The position numbers and the translations under genes are program-made. DNA of 64,000 bases, taken from NCBI RefSeq assembly GCF_023634765.1, contig NZ_JAMLFX010000002.1:631853-695852 (forward strand), read 5' to 3'. This DNA is from Pseudomonas sp. AKS31. Lineage in GTDB: Bacteria > Pseudomonadota > Gammaproteobacteria > Pseudomonadales > Pseudomonadaceae. The notes below the pieces were generated by a model. That model was not told the DNA's origin and did no database searches. It saw only the letters and a list, made by a program, of their open reading frames with translations. Below, piece by piece: positions 27,314 to 35,656 of this stretch (position 1 is its first letter; each line of letters starts with the position of its first letter).

Positions 27314-28411
27314 ATGATCAAGACACCGTACTACCTCATCGACAAACAGAAACTGCTGACCAACATGCAGAAGATCGCCTATGTGCGCGAACAGTCCGGG
27401 GCCAAAGCCCTGCTCGCGCTCAAGTGCTTCGCGACCTGGTCGGTGTTCGACTTGATGCAGCAATACATGGATGGCACCACGTCGTCGTCGCTGTATGAAC
27501 TCAAGCTCGGCCGCCAGAAATTCGAAGGCGAAACCCATGCCTACAGCGTGGCCTGGGCCGACGACGAGATCGAAGAGATGCTCGCCAATTGCGACAAGAT
27601 CATCTTCAACTCCATCAGCCAGCTGCAACGCTTTGCCGAGCGCTCTGAGGGCAAAGTCCGTGGCCTGCGCGTCAACCCGCAAGTCAGCAGTTCCGATTAT
27701 CTGCTGGCCGACCCGGCGCGTCCGTTCAGTCGTCTTGGCGAATGGGACCCGGTGAAGATCGAAGGCGTTATCAGCCAGATCTCCGGCTTCATGTTCCACA
27801 ATAACTGTGAGAACGGCGACTTCGGCCTGTTCGACCAAATGCTCTGCACCATCGAAGAACGCTTCGGTGAGCTGCTGCACAAAGTGAGCTGGGTCAGCCT
27901 CGGCGGCGGCATTCACTTCACCGGTGAAGGCTATGCGCTGGATGCGTTCTGCGCTCGTCTCAAGGCGTTCTCGCAAAAGTACGGCGTGCAGGTCTATCTG
28001 GAGCCTGGCGAAGCGGCGATCACTAACAGTGCCTCGCTGGAAGTCACCGTGCTCGACACCCTCTACAACGGCAAGCACCTGGCCGTCGTGGACAGCTCCA
28101 TTGAAGCCCACTTGCTCGACCTGTTGATCTATCGCCTGAACGCCAAGCTGGCGCCGAGCGAGGGTGAGCATACCTACATGGTGTGCGGCAAATCGTGCCT
28201 GGCCGGAGACATCTTCGGCGAGTACCAGTTTGACCGTCCGCTGGCCATCGGTGATCGACTGTCCTTCATCGATACCGCCGGCTACACCATGGTCAAGAAG
28301 AACTGGTTCAACGGCCTGAAAATGCCATCCATCGTAGTGAAACAACTCGATGGTACCGTCGAAGTGGTTCGCCAATTCGGTTACGAAGACTACCTGTCCA
28401 GCCTTTCTTGA
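27314..28411 (+). CDS. nspC: Carboxy(nor)spermidine decarboxylase
   Basis: 365 residues, PLP-dependent alanine-racemase-fold decarboxylase. ATG 27314 has GGAGG at 27301-27305. Motifs: SGAKALLALKCFATW with the PLP Lys near residue 34, LRVNPQVSSSDYLLAD, FMFHNNCENGDF, VSLGGGIHFTG and VCGKSCLAGDIFGEY with the active-site Cys. It forms spermidine (or norspermidine) from the carboxy precursor, the last step of the aspartate-semialdehyde route to triamines. Its stop overlaps a TTG in the next gene, the matching dehydrogenase, making a two-gene operon. Confidence 0.92.
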   Translation: MIKTPYYLIDKQKLLTNMQKIAYVREQSGAKALLALKCFATWSVFDLMQQYMDGTTSSSLYELKLGRQKFEGETHAYSVAWADDEIEEMLANCDKIIFNSISQLQRFAERSEGKVRGLRVNPQVSSSDYLLADPARPFSRLGEWDPVKIEGVISQISGFMFHNNCENGDFGLFDQMLCTIEERFGELLHKVSWVSLGGGIHFTGEGYALDAFCARLKAFSQKYGVQVYLEPGEAAITNSASLEVTVLDTLYNGKHLAVVDSSIEAHLLDLLIYRLNAKLAPSEGEHTYMVCGKSCLAGDIFGEYQFDRPLAIGDRLSFIDTAGYTMVKKNWFNGLKMPSIVVKQLDGTVEVVRQFGYEDYLSSLS

Positions 28412-28440
28412 AACGGACAGATAAAGGAGAGAAAAAGCAA

Positions 28441-29685
28441 TTGAAAAAGAACGTTCTTATCATTGGTGCAGGAGGTGTCGCTAAGGTGGTGGCCCACAAG
28501 TGCGCGCAGCATAACGATGAACTCGGTCGTATCGCTATCGCGTCGCGCAACATCTCCAAATGCCAGGCCATCATCGACAGCGTCAAGGCCAAGGGTAGCC
28601 TCAAACAACCCGCCGATATCAAAGCCTTCTCGCTCAATGCGCTGGATGTCGAAGCGACCAAAGCGCTGATCCGCGAAACCGGATCCGAGATCGTCATCAA
28701 CGTCGGCTCCGCGTTCCTCAACATGTCGGTGCTGCGTGCCTGCATCGATACCGGCGTCGCTTATCTCGACACCGCCATTCACGAAGAACCGGGCAAGATC
28801 TGCGAAACCCCGCCGTGGTATGGCAACTATGAGTGGAAGCACCTCGCAGAGTGCCAAGAGAAGAACATCACCGCCATTCTCGGCGTGGGCTTCGACCCGG
28901 GTGTGGTCAACGCCTATGCAGCACTGGCGCAACAACAGTATTTCGACCGCATTGATTCGATCGACATTCTCGACGTCAATGCCGGTTCCCACGGCAAATA
29001 TTTCGCCACCAATTTCGACCCGGAAATCAATTTCCGTGAATTCACCGGACAGGTGTGGAGCTGGCAGAACAGTCAGTGGACCAGCAACACCATGTTCGAA
29101 GTCAAACGCACCGACGACCTGCCGGTCGTGGGCTCGCAGAACCTGTACCTGACCGGCCACGATGAAGTGCACTCGCTGTCGAAGAATCTGGACGTGCCCA
29201 ACGTACGTTTCTGGATGAGTTTCGGCGAGCACTACATCAACGTGTTCACGGTCCTCAGGAACCTCGGCCTGCTGTCCGAACAACCGGTCAAGACCGCCGA
29301 AGGCCTGGAAGTCGTGCCACTGAAAGTGGTCAAGGCCGTGCTGCCTGATCCGAGCTCGCTGGCGCCCGGCTACACCGGCAAGACCTGCATCGGTGATCTG
29401 GTCAAGGGCACCAAGGATGGCCAGTCGCGCGAAGTGTTCATCTACAACGTGGCCGACCACGAGGAAGCCTTTGCCGAAACCGACAGCCAGGGCATTTCCT
29501 ACACCGCCGGCGTACCGCCTGTTGCCGCTGCCCTGCTGGTCGCCCGCGGCGAGTGGGATGTGCAGCGCATGGCCAACGTCGAGGAACTGCCGGCTGAGCC
29601 GTTCCTCAAAGCGCTGGACGTAATGGGTCTGCCGACCCGCATCAAGGACGAAAACGGAGATCGTCCCTGGAACGGCGTAGCCTGA
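28441..29685 (+). CDS. Carboxy(nor)spermidine dehydrogenase (saccharopine dehydrogenase family)
   Basis: 414 residues starting at TTG 28441, preceded by AAAGGAGA at about 28423-28430; a TTG at 28408 in the nspC stop is the alternative. The Rossmann motif NVLIIGAGGVAKVVAHKCAQ is at the N-terminus. GFDPGVVNAYAA, DVNAGSHGKYFATNFDPE, LPDPSSLAPGYTGKTCIGD and VFIYNVADHEEA agree with Vibrio carboxynorspermidine synthase. It condenses aspartate semialdehyde with putrescine or diaminopropane using NADPH; NspC then decarboxylates the product. The operon ends in a strong terminator 39 bases later. Confidence 0.92.
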   Translation: MKKNVLIIGAGGVAKVVAHKCAQHNDELGRIAIASRNISKCQAIIDSVKAKGSLKQPADIKAFSLNALDVEATKALIRETGSEIVINVGSAFLNMSVLRACIDTGVAYLDTAIHEEPGKICETPPWYGNYEWKHLAECQEKNITAILGVGFDPGVVNAYAALAQQQYFDRIDSIDILDVNAGSHGKYFATNFDPEINFREFTGQVWSWQNSQWTSNTMFEVKRTDDLPVVGSQNLYLTGHDEVHSLSKNLDVPNVRFWMSFGEHYINVFTVLRNLGLLSEQPVKTAEGLEVVPLKVVKAVLPDPSSLAPGYTGKTCIGDLVKGTKDGQSREVFIYNVADHEEAFAETDSQGISYTAGVPPVAAALLVARGEWDVQRMANVEELPAEPFLKALDVMGLPTRIKDENGDRPWNGVA

Positions 29686-29724
29686 GGCTCGCAATAACCT
29701 GCGACGCGTCACTGCCCGCTACAA

Positions 29725-29751
29725 AAAACGCCGCTCATTGAGCGGCGTTTT
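29725..29751 (+). terminator. Rho-independent terminator of the polyamine operon
   Basis: Perfect 11-base arms (29725-29735 and 29741-29751) with a CATTG loop, an A-run on the 5' side and a T-run on the 3' side. It can stop transcription from both sides, serving also the convergent trkH gene. Confidence 0.9.
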
Positions 29752-29786
29752 TGTATGTACTGAAATTCAGGGCACGACTCGCTGGG

Positions 29787-31286
29787 TCAATATCTCCAGA
29801 AAACCGGGGTTACGAGCACCAACACAGTCAGAATTTCCAACCTTCCCAGCAGCATGCCGACGGTGAGTAGCCATTTCGCCGCATCCGGCAGTGATGAGAA
29901 ATTACCTGCCGGCCCAATGATTGTGCCCAAGCCGGGTCCGACGTTACACACCGCCGTAGCGGCACCGCTTAATGCGGTTATCCAATCAAGCCCAATCAAA
30001 GCCAGGCCCAAAGCGATGGCGGCAATCGTGATGGTGAAAAAAAACGAGAAGGTCAACAGCGAGCGTAAGATCTCCTCATCGATGGGATGGCCGTTGTATT
30101 TTTTCTGAATCACGGCTCGAGGATGGATCAACTGCTTCAAACTGCTGACCAGAAGCGCGGCAGCCACCTGAAAACGGAAGATTTTGAGCCCGCCTGCCGT
30201 TGATCCGGAACAGCCACCGACGAAGGTCAGATAGAAAAACAGCAAAACAGCGAAGCTGCCCCACAAGGTGTAATCGCCAACCGCAATACCAGTGGTCGTG
30301 ACGACCGAGGTCACATTAACCGCCACGATACGAAACGCCTCCCACCATCCGTAGTCGCTGTGAAAATACAGCCAGGTACCTACAGCCAACGATGTGACGA
30401 GCAGGAATCCAATAAACCCGCGGACCTGGTGATCCTTGATCAGCGCACGCCGATTACCCCGACATGTTGCAACGTACAAGGTGAATGGCAGGCTGCCCAG
30501 AATCATGATGACTACCGCCACCCAGTGAATTGCTGGTTGTTTCCAATGCCCAAGAGAGGAGTCCGAAGTTGAGAACCCGCCGGTTGAGATCAACGACATT
30601 GCGTGGTTGACCGCTTCAAATGGCGTCATTCCTGCGAGCCAGAGCAACAAAGTGCCGATACCCGTCAGGCCCAGATAGAGCAAAAGAATGTACTTGGCTG
30701 CCATATGAGAGCGCGGTGTCACTTTCTCCGACCAATCCGAGGACTCTGTCTGGAAAAGACGCATGCCACCGACTCGCAAGAGTGGAAGAATTGCCACCGC
30801 CATGCCGATAAAACCGATGCCGCCCAACCAATGGAGCATGGAACGCCATATCAGCAAACCAGGAGATGAACTATCCAAACCGGTGAGTACAGTCGAGCCA
30901 GTGGTTGTGATGCCCGACATCGTTTCGAAGAATGCATCGGTGTAGCTGATATCGCTGATGAAAACCATGGGTAAAGCTGCGAAGGCACACACAACGACCC
31001 AGCTCGCGGTAGTCAGCAAGTACATGTCCCTCGGGCGGAGATTGCCCGTGTCCGGACGCCCTCGCACGATCAACAGCAGACCACAGATGAAGGTAATCAG
31101 GCTCGACCCGAGGAAGGCCGACAGATCGTCGCTACGCTCATAAAACACCAGCGTAATCATGGGGATAGCCATGCTTACCGCCAGGGTAATCAAAAATATA
31201 CCCAGGATGAAGCCTATAAGCCGAATTGCTGCGTGGGACATCACAATAGCGTTCCAAATTAGCACCGCGCAGTATCGGATGCCCAT
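29787..31286 (-). CDS. trkH: Trk-type potassium uptake protein TrkH
   Basis: 499 residues if started at ATG 31286, which has GGAG eight bases upstream; ATG 31241 is the alternative and gives the more usual 484-residue TrkH N-terminus. About ten membrane helices with the four pore-loop signatures of the superfamily: MSGITTTGSTVLTG, ISTGGFSTSDSS, TSVVTTTGIAVGDY and CNVGPGLGTI. It forms the K+ channel of the inner membrane, gated by the cytoplasmic TrkA protein encoded elsewhere. It is a single-gene unit; upstream lies a tRNA-like remnant. Confidence 0.92.
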   Translation of the reverse strand: MGIRYCAVLIWNAIVMSHAAIRLIGFILGIFLITLAVSMAIPMITLVFYERSDDLSAFLGSSLITFICGLLLIVRGRPDTGNLRPRDMYLLTTASWVVVCAFAALPMVFISDISYTDAFFETMSGITTTGSTVLTGLDSSSPGLLIWRSMLHWLGGIGFIGMAVAILPLLRVGGMRLFQTESSDWSEKVTPRSHMAAKYILLLYLGLTGIGTLLLWLAGMTPFEAVNHAMSLISTGGFSTSDSSLGHWKQPAIHWVAVVIMILGSLPFTLYVATCRGNRRALIKDHQVRGFIGFLLVTSLAVGTWLYFHSDYGWWEAFRIVAVNVTSVVTTTGIAVGDYTLWGSFAVLLFFYLTFVGGCSGSTAGGLKIFRFQVAAALLVSSLKQLIHPRAVIQKKYNGHPIDEEILRSLLTFSFFFTITIAAIALGLALIGLDWITALSGAATAVCNVGPGLGTIIGPAGNFSSLPDAAKWLLTVGMLLGRLEILTVLVLVTPVFWRY

Positions 31287-31617
31287 CCTGAAGACTCCGT
31301 AAATTCTTCGTAAAATTTGTACCTGCAATCAGTCAGGCTGCGTGAGTCAAAGGGTAGTCATGAGTTCGAATCCCATCGCCTGCGTTATCTCAGGTCCGGC
31401 AAAGCCCTGACTATGCCGGCTTTTTCGTTCACGGGATTTGGCAATCGAATCTTCTTGCGCGCAGGTTGTCCTTATTCCCGGATTGCATGCCGTCACTCGC
31501 CAAGCATCACTTTCCAACGCTACTTTGCCTCCACCGCCATGGCCCAAAAAAGGAAATGGCGTTAGCATTTCATCCATCCGGCTTAACAAGCCTGTTTTTT
31601 CAGATCAGGGTCGCATA
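31287..31617. other. Intergenic region between trkH and the kaiC-like gene
   Basis: 331 bases without a convincing gene. It contains a tRNA 3'-half-like segment (about 31355-31390), a hairpin with AAAGCC at 31411-31416 and GGCTTT at 31428-31433 followed by T's, and an open frame continuing into the kaiC-like gene but lacking family similarity. The region beyond 31440 reads like degraded sequence. Confidence 0.5.
31355..31390 (+). pseudogene. tRNA 3'-end-like remnant with downstream terminator
   Basis: The stretch GAGTTCGAATCCCATC, inside this interval, has the GTTCGAATC T-loop signature of tRNAs; its five-base T stem pairs with one mismatch. The following CGCCTGC would be the 3' acceptor strand, but no GCAGGCG partner is found upstream and there is no CCA. 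A terminator-like hairpin follows at 31411-31433. It looks like the tail of a tRNA gene left by deletion or by insertion and loss of an element. I cannot say which tRNA. Confidence 0.4.
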
Positions 31618-33057
31618 GTGGAAAAGCTAAAACGCCTTCAAAGCGGAATCGAAGGGCTCGACGCGCTGCTGCAGGGAGGCCTGGTCGCGGGTGCTTCGTA
31701 CATCATTCAAGGCCGCCCCGGTTCCGGCAAGACCATCCTCGCCAATCAGCTCGGCTTCCATCATGCCCGCAATGGCGGTCGCGTCCTGGTTGCCACGTTG
31801 CTGGCCGAGTCCCACGACCGGCTGTTTCAGTTTCTGTCGACCATGAGTTTTTTCGACGCCTCGCGAGTGGGCGCCGAAATACAGTTTGTCAGCGCTTTCG
31901 ATACGCTGGAAAACGAAGGCCTCGATGAAGTAGTGAAACTGCTGCGGCGCGAAATCAGCCGGCAGAAAGCGACGGTCATGGTCGTCGACGGTTTGCTCAA
32001 CGCGCGCTCCAAGGCCGACTCACCGATCGACACCAAAAAATTCATCTCCGAACTGCAAGGCCACGCGGCATTCGCCGGTTGCACCGTGCTGTTTCTCACC
32101 AGCTCGCGCCTGGACGACGGCAGCCCGGAACACACAATGGTCGACGGCGTCATCGAAATGGGCGAAGAGCTGTTCGGCACGCGATCGGTGCGACGCATTC
32201 ACCTGCGCAAGACCCGTGGCAGCGGCGCGTTGACCGGTGTTCACGAATGCGAGATCACCGATCACGGCCTGGTGGTCTATCCGCGCCTGGAAAGTCTGTA
32301 CAAACGCCCTTCCGCCCCCGACAGCGCAGACATGACACGGATTCCCAGCGGCATCGTTTCGCTGGATGACATCCTCGGTGGCGGCTTGCACAGCTCCAGC
32401 GTCACGCTCGTCATGGGGCCTTCCGGGATCGGCAAAACCACGCTGGGTCTGAAGTTTCTCGCGCAGTCGACGGCCGAGGCGCCGGGCCTGCATTTCGGTT
32501 TCTATGAGAGCCCGCAACGGCTGCGACTCAAAGGCCGTTCGCTGGGCATCGACATTGAACAAATGGAACACAGCGGTGCGCTGAGCATTGCCTGGCAGCC
32601 TACCACCGAGGGCTTGCTGGACGGCCTCGGTGCGCGCCTGCTGAGCCTGGTCGATGAAAAAGGTATCAAGCGCCTGTTCATCGACAGCCTCAGCGGCATG
32701 ACTCGGGTTTCAACCACACCGGGACGCATCACCGACTTTTTCAGTGCGCTGATGAACGAGCTGCGGTCGCGAGGCGTTACGGTCTTCGCCTCCTGGGAAA
32801 TGCGCGATCTGTTCGGCTCCGAGGTCAGCGCACCGAACTCCGACCTGTCGAGTATTGTCGACAACCTGATTCTCATGCGTTTCTTTGAAAATCACGCTGA
32901 ACTTCGCAGGACGCTTTCCATTCTCAAGATACGTGATAGCTCTTATAACCCTTCGCGGTTCGAGGTGGTTATCCGTGATCAAGATGTGTTCCTGGAAAAG
33001 GCTTTGAGAAATGAACCTTCCGTCTCATCTGAGTCATTGCCTGGTTCAATATCGTAA
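31618..33057 (+). CDS. KaiC-like double RecA-fold ATPase
   Basis: 479 residues from GTG 31618, which has AGGG about seven bases upstream; the open frame continues upstream but without KaiC similarity. Two KaiC domains: first Walker A GRPGSGKT (residues 32-39) and Walker B TVMVVDG; second Walker A GPSGIGKTT and LFIDSLSGM. The region corresponding to the KaiC autophosphorylation site (Ser431-Thr432 in cyanobacteria) reads SDLSSIVDNLIL here, with Ser-Ser at residues 411-412. There is no kaiA or kaiB. A single-domain response regulator gene starts 23 bases downstream. Non-cyanobacterial KaiC homologues are linked to stress adaptation and signal transduction; a clock function is not implied. Confidence 0.85.
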   Translation: MEKLKRLQSGIEGLDALLQGGLVAGASYIIQGRPGSGKTILANQLGFHHARNGGRVLVATLLAESHDRLFQFLSTMSFFDASRVGAEIQFVSAFDTLENEGLDEVVKLLRREISRQKATVMVVDGLLNARSKADSPIDTKKFISELQGHAAFAGCTVLFLTSSRLDDGSPEHTMVDGVIEMGEELFGTRSVRRIHLRKTRGSGALTGVHECEITDHGLVVYPRLESLYKRPSAPDSADMTRIPSGIVSLDDILGGGLHSSSVTLVMGPSGIGKTTLGLKFLAQSTAEAPGLHFGFYESPQRLRLKGRSLGIDIEQMEHSGALSIAWQPTTEGLLDGLGARLLSLVDEKGIKRLFIDSLSGMTRVSTTPGRITDFFSALMNELRSRGVTVFASWEMRDLFGSEVSAPNSDLSSIVDNLILMRFFENHAELRRTLSILKIRDSSYNPSRFEVVIRDQDVFLEKALRNEPSVSSESLPGSIS

Positions 33058-33080
33058 GTCTTCGAGCGGGTTGAAATAAC

Positions 33081-33440
33081 ATGACCACCATCCTGGTAGT
33101 CGACGACGAGTATCTGATTGCTGACATTCTTGGCTTTGCGCTGGAGGATGAGGGTTTCATGACGGTGACGGCCAGCAATGGCAAGAAAGCCCTCGAAGTG
33201 CTGGAGAGAGAACGGCCAGCACTGATCATCACTGATTTCATGATGCCGGTCATGGACGGCCTCGAATTCGCCGAAGCCGTGCGTGCTCAGCCTTCCGTCA
33301 AACACTTGCCGATCATTCTCATGAGTGGAGCGCAGGCGCACATCGGCATGCAGCGTTCGGATCTGTTTGACGTGGTGCTGCCCAAGCCGTTCGACATTGC
33401 GGTGATTGTGGCTGAAGTAAAGAAGCTGTTGGCCTCATAG
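33081..33440 (+). CDS. Single-domain response regulator (CheY-like receiver)
   Basis: 119 residues, receiver domain only. Acidic pocket at VVDDEYL, phospho-acceptor Asp in LIITDFMMPVMDG, Ser in IILMSGAQ in place of the usual Thr/Ser, and the conserved Lys in VLPKPFD. There is no output domain, so it must act through protein contacts. Its position 23 bases after the KaiC-like gene suggests they are co-transcribed and that the receiver relays a signal to or from the ATPase. No histidine kinase gene is close by. Confidence 0.88.
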   Translation: MTTILVVDDEYLIADILGFALEDEGFMTVTASNGKKALEVLERERPALIITDFMMPVMDGLEFAEAVRAQPSVKHLPIILMSGAQAHIGMQRSDLFDVVLPKPFDIAVIVAEVKKLLAS

Positions 33441-33569
33441 ATACTCAACGACAAAGGCAATTTCGGCATTGGCATTGCCCGCTCTCATTTGTGAATTGGC
33501 GGGTTCAATGCCCCTTCCTGCGTCTCTAGAGGGGCAGCACCACGCCAATCGAGCGTGGTTTCTAACCTG

Positions 33570-34079
33570 TTACGACCAAAAACCCTTGTGCGGCTCAGCC
33601 GCCTCCCCCTCCAGCATCGGCCCCAACACACTGACCTTGCGCTGCCCTTTGGCGAATACTTCGCGGCATGGCAGCGAGAACGTCGGGTTCTCCGGATGGT
33701 CACCCGTCAAGCCCAGCAAGGCATGTTCTGACAAGGCATAAACCACCCGCCCGATCCCGGTCCAATACACCGCGCCGGCGCACATGCAGCAAGGTTCGGC
33801 GCTGGTGTACAACGTGCACTGTTCCAGCTCTTGCGGTGACAGCAGTTTTGCCGCTGCTGCGGCCGCCACCAACTCGGCGTGCTGAGTCGGATCGCCTTCC
33901 GGTGGCATCGAATTGTTCCCCGCTTCGACAATCACCTTGCCGTTGCGGTCGGCCACCAATGCCGCGAACGGATGGCGACCGCGTTGCTTCGATGCCTCGG
34001 ACAGGGCGATGGTCTGGCGCAGCAACGTCAGATCAAGTTCGCTGACGCCGGCCGGGATGAGCTGAGTGAATTGATTCAT
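33570..34079 (-). CDS. Nucleoside/guanine deaminase family protein
   Basis: 169 residues. ATG 34079 follows a CCAGGAG ribosome site; a longer frame lacks one. Zinc-binding motifs of the cytidine deaminase superfamily are complete: HAE in PTQHAELVAAAAAA and PCxxC in AEPCCMCAGAVYW. The sequence around AGAVYWTGIGRVVYA resembles guanine deaminases of the GuaD/TadA-like branch. It is encoded with an NCS2 purine permease just upstream on the same strand, which fits purine salvage; GuaD would turn guanine into xanthine. Confidence 0.82.
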   Translation of the reverse strand: MNQFTQLIPAGVSELDLTLLRQTIALSEASKQRGRHPFAALVADRNGKVIVEAGNNSMPPEGDPTQHAELVAAAAAAKLLSPQELEQCTLYTSAEPCCMCAGAVYWTGIGRVVYALSEHALLGLTGDHPENPTFSLPCREVFAKGQRKVSVLGPMLEGEAAEPHKGFWS

Positions 34080-34110
34080 GGGTGACTCCTGGGCAGTGGA
34101 AAACAAACAG

Positions 34111-35442
34111 TCAGTCGGCCAGTTCAGCGCCGATGGTTTCAGTGGGTTTTTTGTCGTTGTTGAGCAGGATGTTGAGGACGATGGCGGTGATCGCTCCGAG
34201 GAAAATCCCGCTGTCGAGCACCAGTTTCAGGGTTGGGCCGACGTGTTCGAACAATGCCGGAAACGACATCGGCAGCACGCCGACACTCACCGACACGGCG
34301 ACGATGATGCCGTTGCGCGTCCCCTCGAATTGCACCCGTGACAGTTCCTGAATCCCCGCCACGGTGGTCATGCCGAACATCACGATCGCGCAGCCACCGA
34401 GCACCGGCGTTGGCACTGCGGCGATCAACGCGCCGAGTTTCGGGAACAGGCCCATCAGCACCATGATTGCCCCGGCAGCGGCCACGACGAAGCGGCTTTT
34501 CACGTTCGAAAGCGCAATCAAACCGGTATTTTGGGTGAAGGCGTTGTAAGGAAAGCTGTTGAACAAGCCCCCGAGCATGGTCGACAAGCCGTCGGCGCGA
34601 AACGCGTTGCCGAGGGTTTGTTGCGTGGTCGGTTTGCCGGTCAATTTGCCGATCGCCAGGCAGTTGCCGGTGGTCTCGGCCATGATCACCAGCATCGCCA
34701 GGGTCATGATCAGAATCGGCACCGGCGCGAATTCAGGGGCGCCGAATGCCATCGGTGCGCTTAGTTCGAACCACGCCGCTTCGCTGACCCGATTGAAGTG
34801 AGTCATGCCGCAGGCCGCTGCGATCAGGCTGCCGACGAACAGGCCGATCAGTACGCTGAGGTTGCCGAGGAAGCCCTTGCATTTGGCGTAGATCACCAGT
34901 GTCACGCTGACGGTGGCCAAACCGAGTAACAGGTTCGCGGGATTGCCAAAATCCGCCGAGTCGGGATTGCCACCGCCCAGCCAGATCGCCGCTGCCGGCA
35001 TCAGCGAGATGCCGATAATGGTGATCAGGCTGCCAATCACCACAGGCGGAAAAAACCGCAGCAAGCGGCTGAACACCGGCGCCAGGGCAATGGTGATAAA
35101 GCCTGCGGCGATCACCGCGCCGAAAATCTGACTGAGACCGAATTCCTTGCCGATCATGATCATCGGCGCCAGGGCAATGAATGAGCAGCCCTGAATCAGC
35201 GGCAGCCGTGCGCCGAATTTCCAGAAACCGAGGGTTTGAATCAACGTCGCCACACCCGAGGTCAACAGGTTGGCGTTGATCAGCAACACCACCTGCGCCG
35301 AGGTCAGCCCCATCGCACTGCCAAGAATCAGCGGTACCGCCACCGCCCCCGCGTACATCACCAGAACATGCTGCAAGCCAAACGTGAACAACTGTCGCAG
35401 TGGCAAAACCTCGTCCACCGGATGAATGCGTTGTGTAGTCAT
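34111..35442 (-). CDS. NCS2 nucleobase permease (xanthine/uric acid type)
   Basis: 443 residues, about twelve to fourteen membrane segments. ATG 35442 follows CAGGAG. LQHVLVMYAGAVAVPLILG in the first helix, the ETTGNCLAIGKLTGKP motif and NSFPYNAFTQNTGLIALS with the Gln-Asn pair define the xanthine/uric-acid branch of NCS2 symporters. It takes up a purine base with protons or sodium. The deaminase gene begins 31 bases after its stop, so they are one operon. The divergent LysR gene likely regulates both. Confidence 0.88.
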   Translation of the reverse strand: MTTQRIHPVDEVLPLRQLFTFGLQHVLVMYAGAVAVPLILGSAMGLTSAQVVLLINANLLTSGVATLIQTLGFWKFGARLPLIQGCSFIALAPMIMIGKEFGLSQIFGAVIAAGFITIALAPVFSRLLRFFPPVVIGSLITIIGISLMPAAAIWLGGGNPDSADFGNPANLLLGLATVSVTLVIYAKCKGFLGNLSVLIGLFVGSLIAAACGMTHFNRVSEAAWFELSAPMAFGAPEFAPVPILIMTLAMLVIMAETTGNCLAIGKLTGKPTTQQTLGNAFRADGLSTMLGGLFNSFPYNAFTQNTGLIALSNVKSRFVVAAAGAIMVLMGLFPKLGALIAAVPTPVLGGCAIVMFGMTTVAGIQELSRVQFEGTRNGIIVAVSVSVGVLPMSFPALFEHVGPTLKLVLDSGIFLGAITAIVLNILLNNDKKPTETIGAELAD

Positions 35443-35656
35443 TTCACACGCTCCTGAAGGTGCGGCATCTGTTGAGATCGCGGGCATGCTCAGGGGCGCT
35501 TGAAAGTCAGATCCGCCCCGGAGATCGTTTGACGCGGGGTCATATTTGAACGTTTATTACGATGAAACAAATTAGCAACCATCGCTTTTTTCGATGGCAA
35601 AATCAGGCATTCGTGATCTGCTTCCAATTCTTATCCTCGACCCGGGAGTCCACCTT

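Noticed and set aside
28390..29712. A 440-codon minus-strand frame across the carboxyspermidine dehydrogenase gene
   Set aside because: Mirror of a well-supported gene; no motif and no ribosome site.
31438..31617. Upstream extension of the KaiC-like frame
   Set aside because: The 60 extra residues lack similarity to KaiC and contain a Pro run; GTG 31618 has a ribosome site and begins the KaiC domain.
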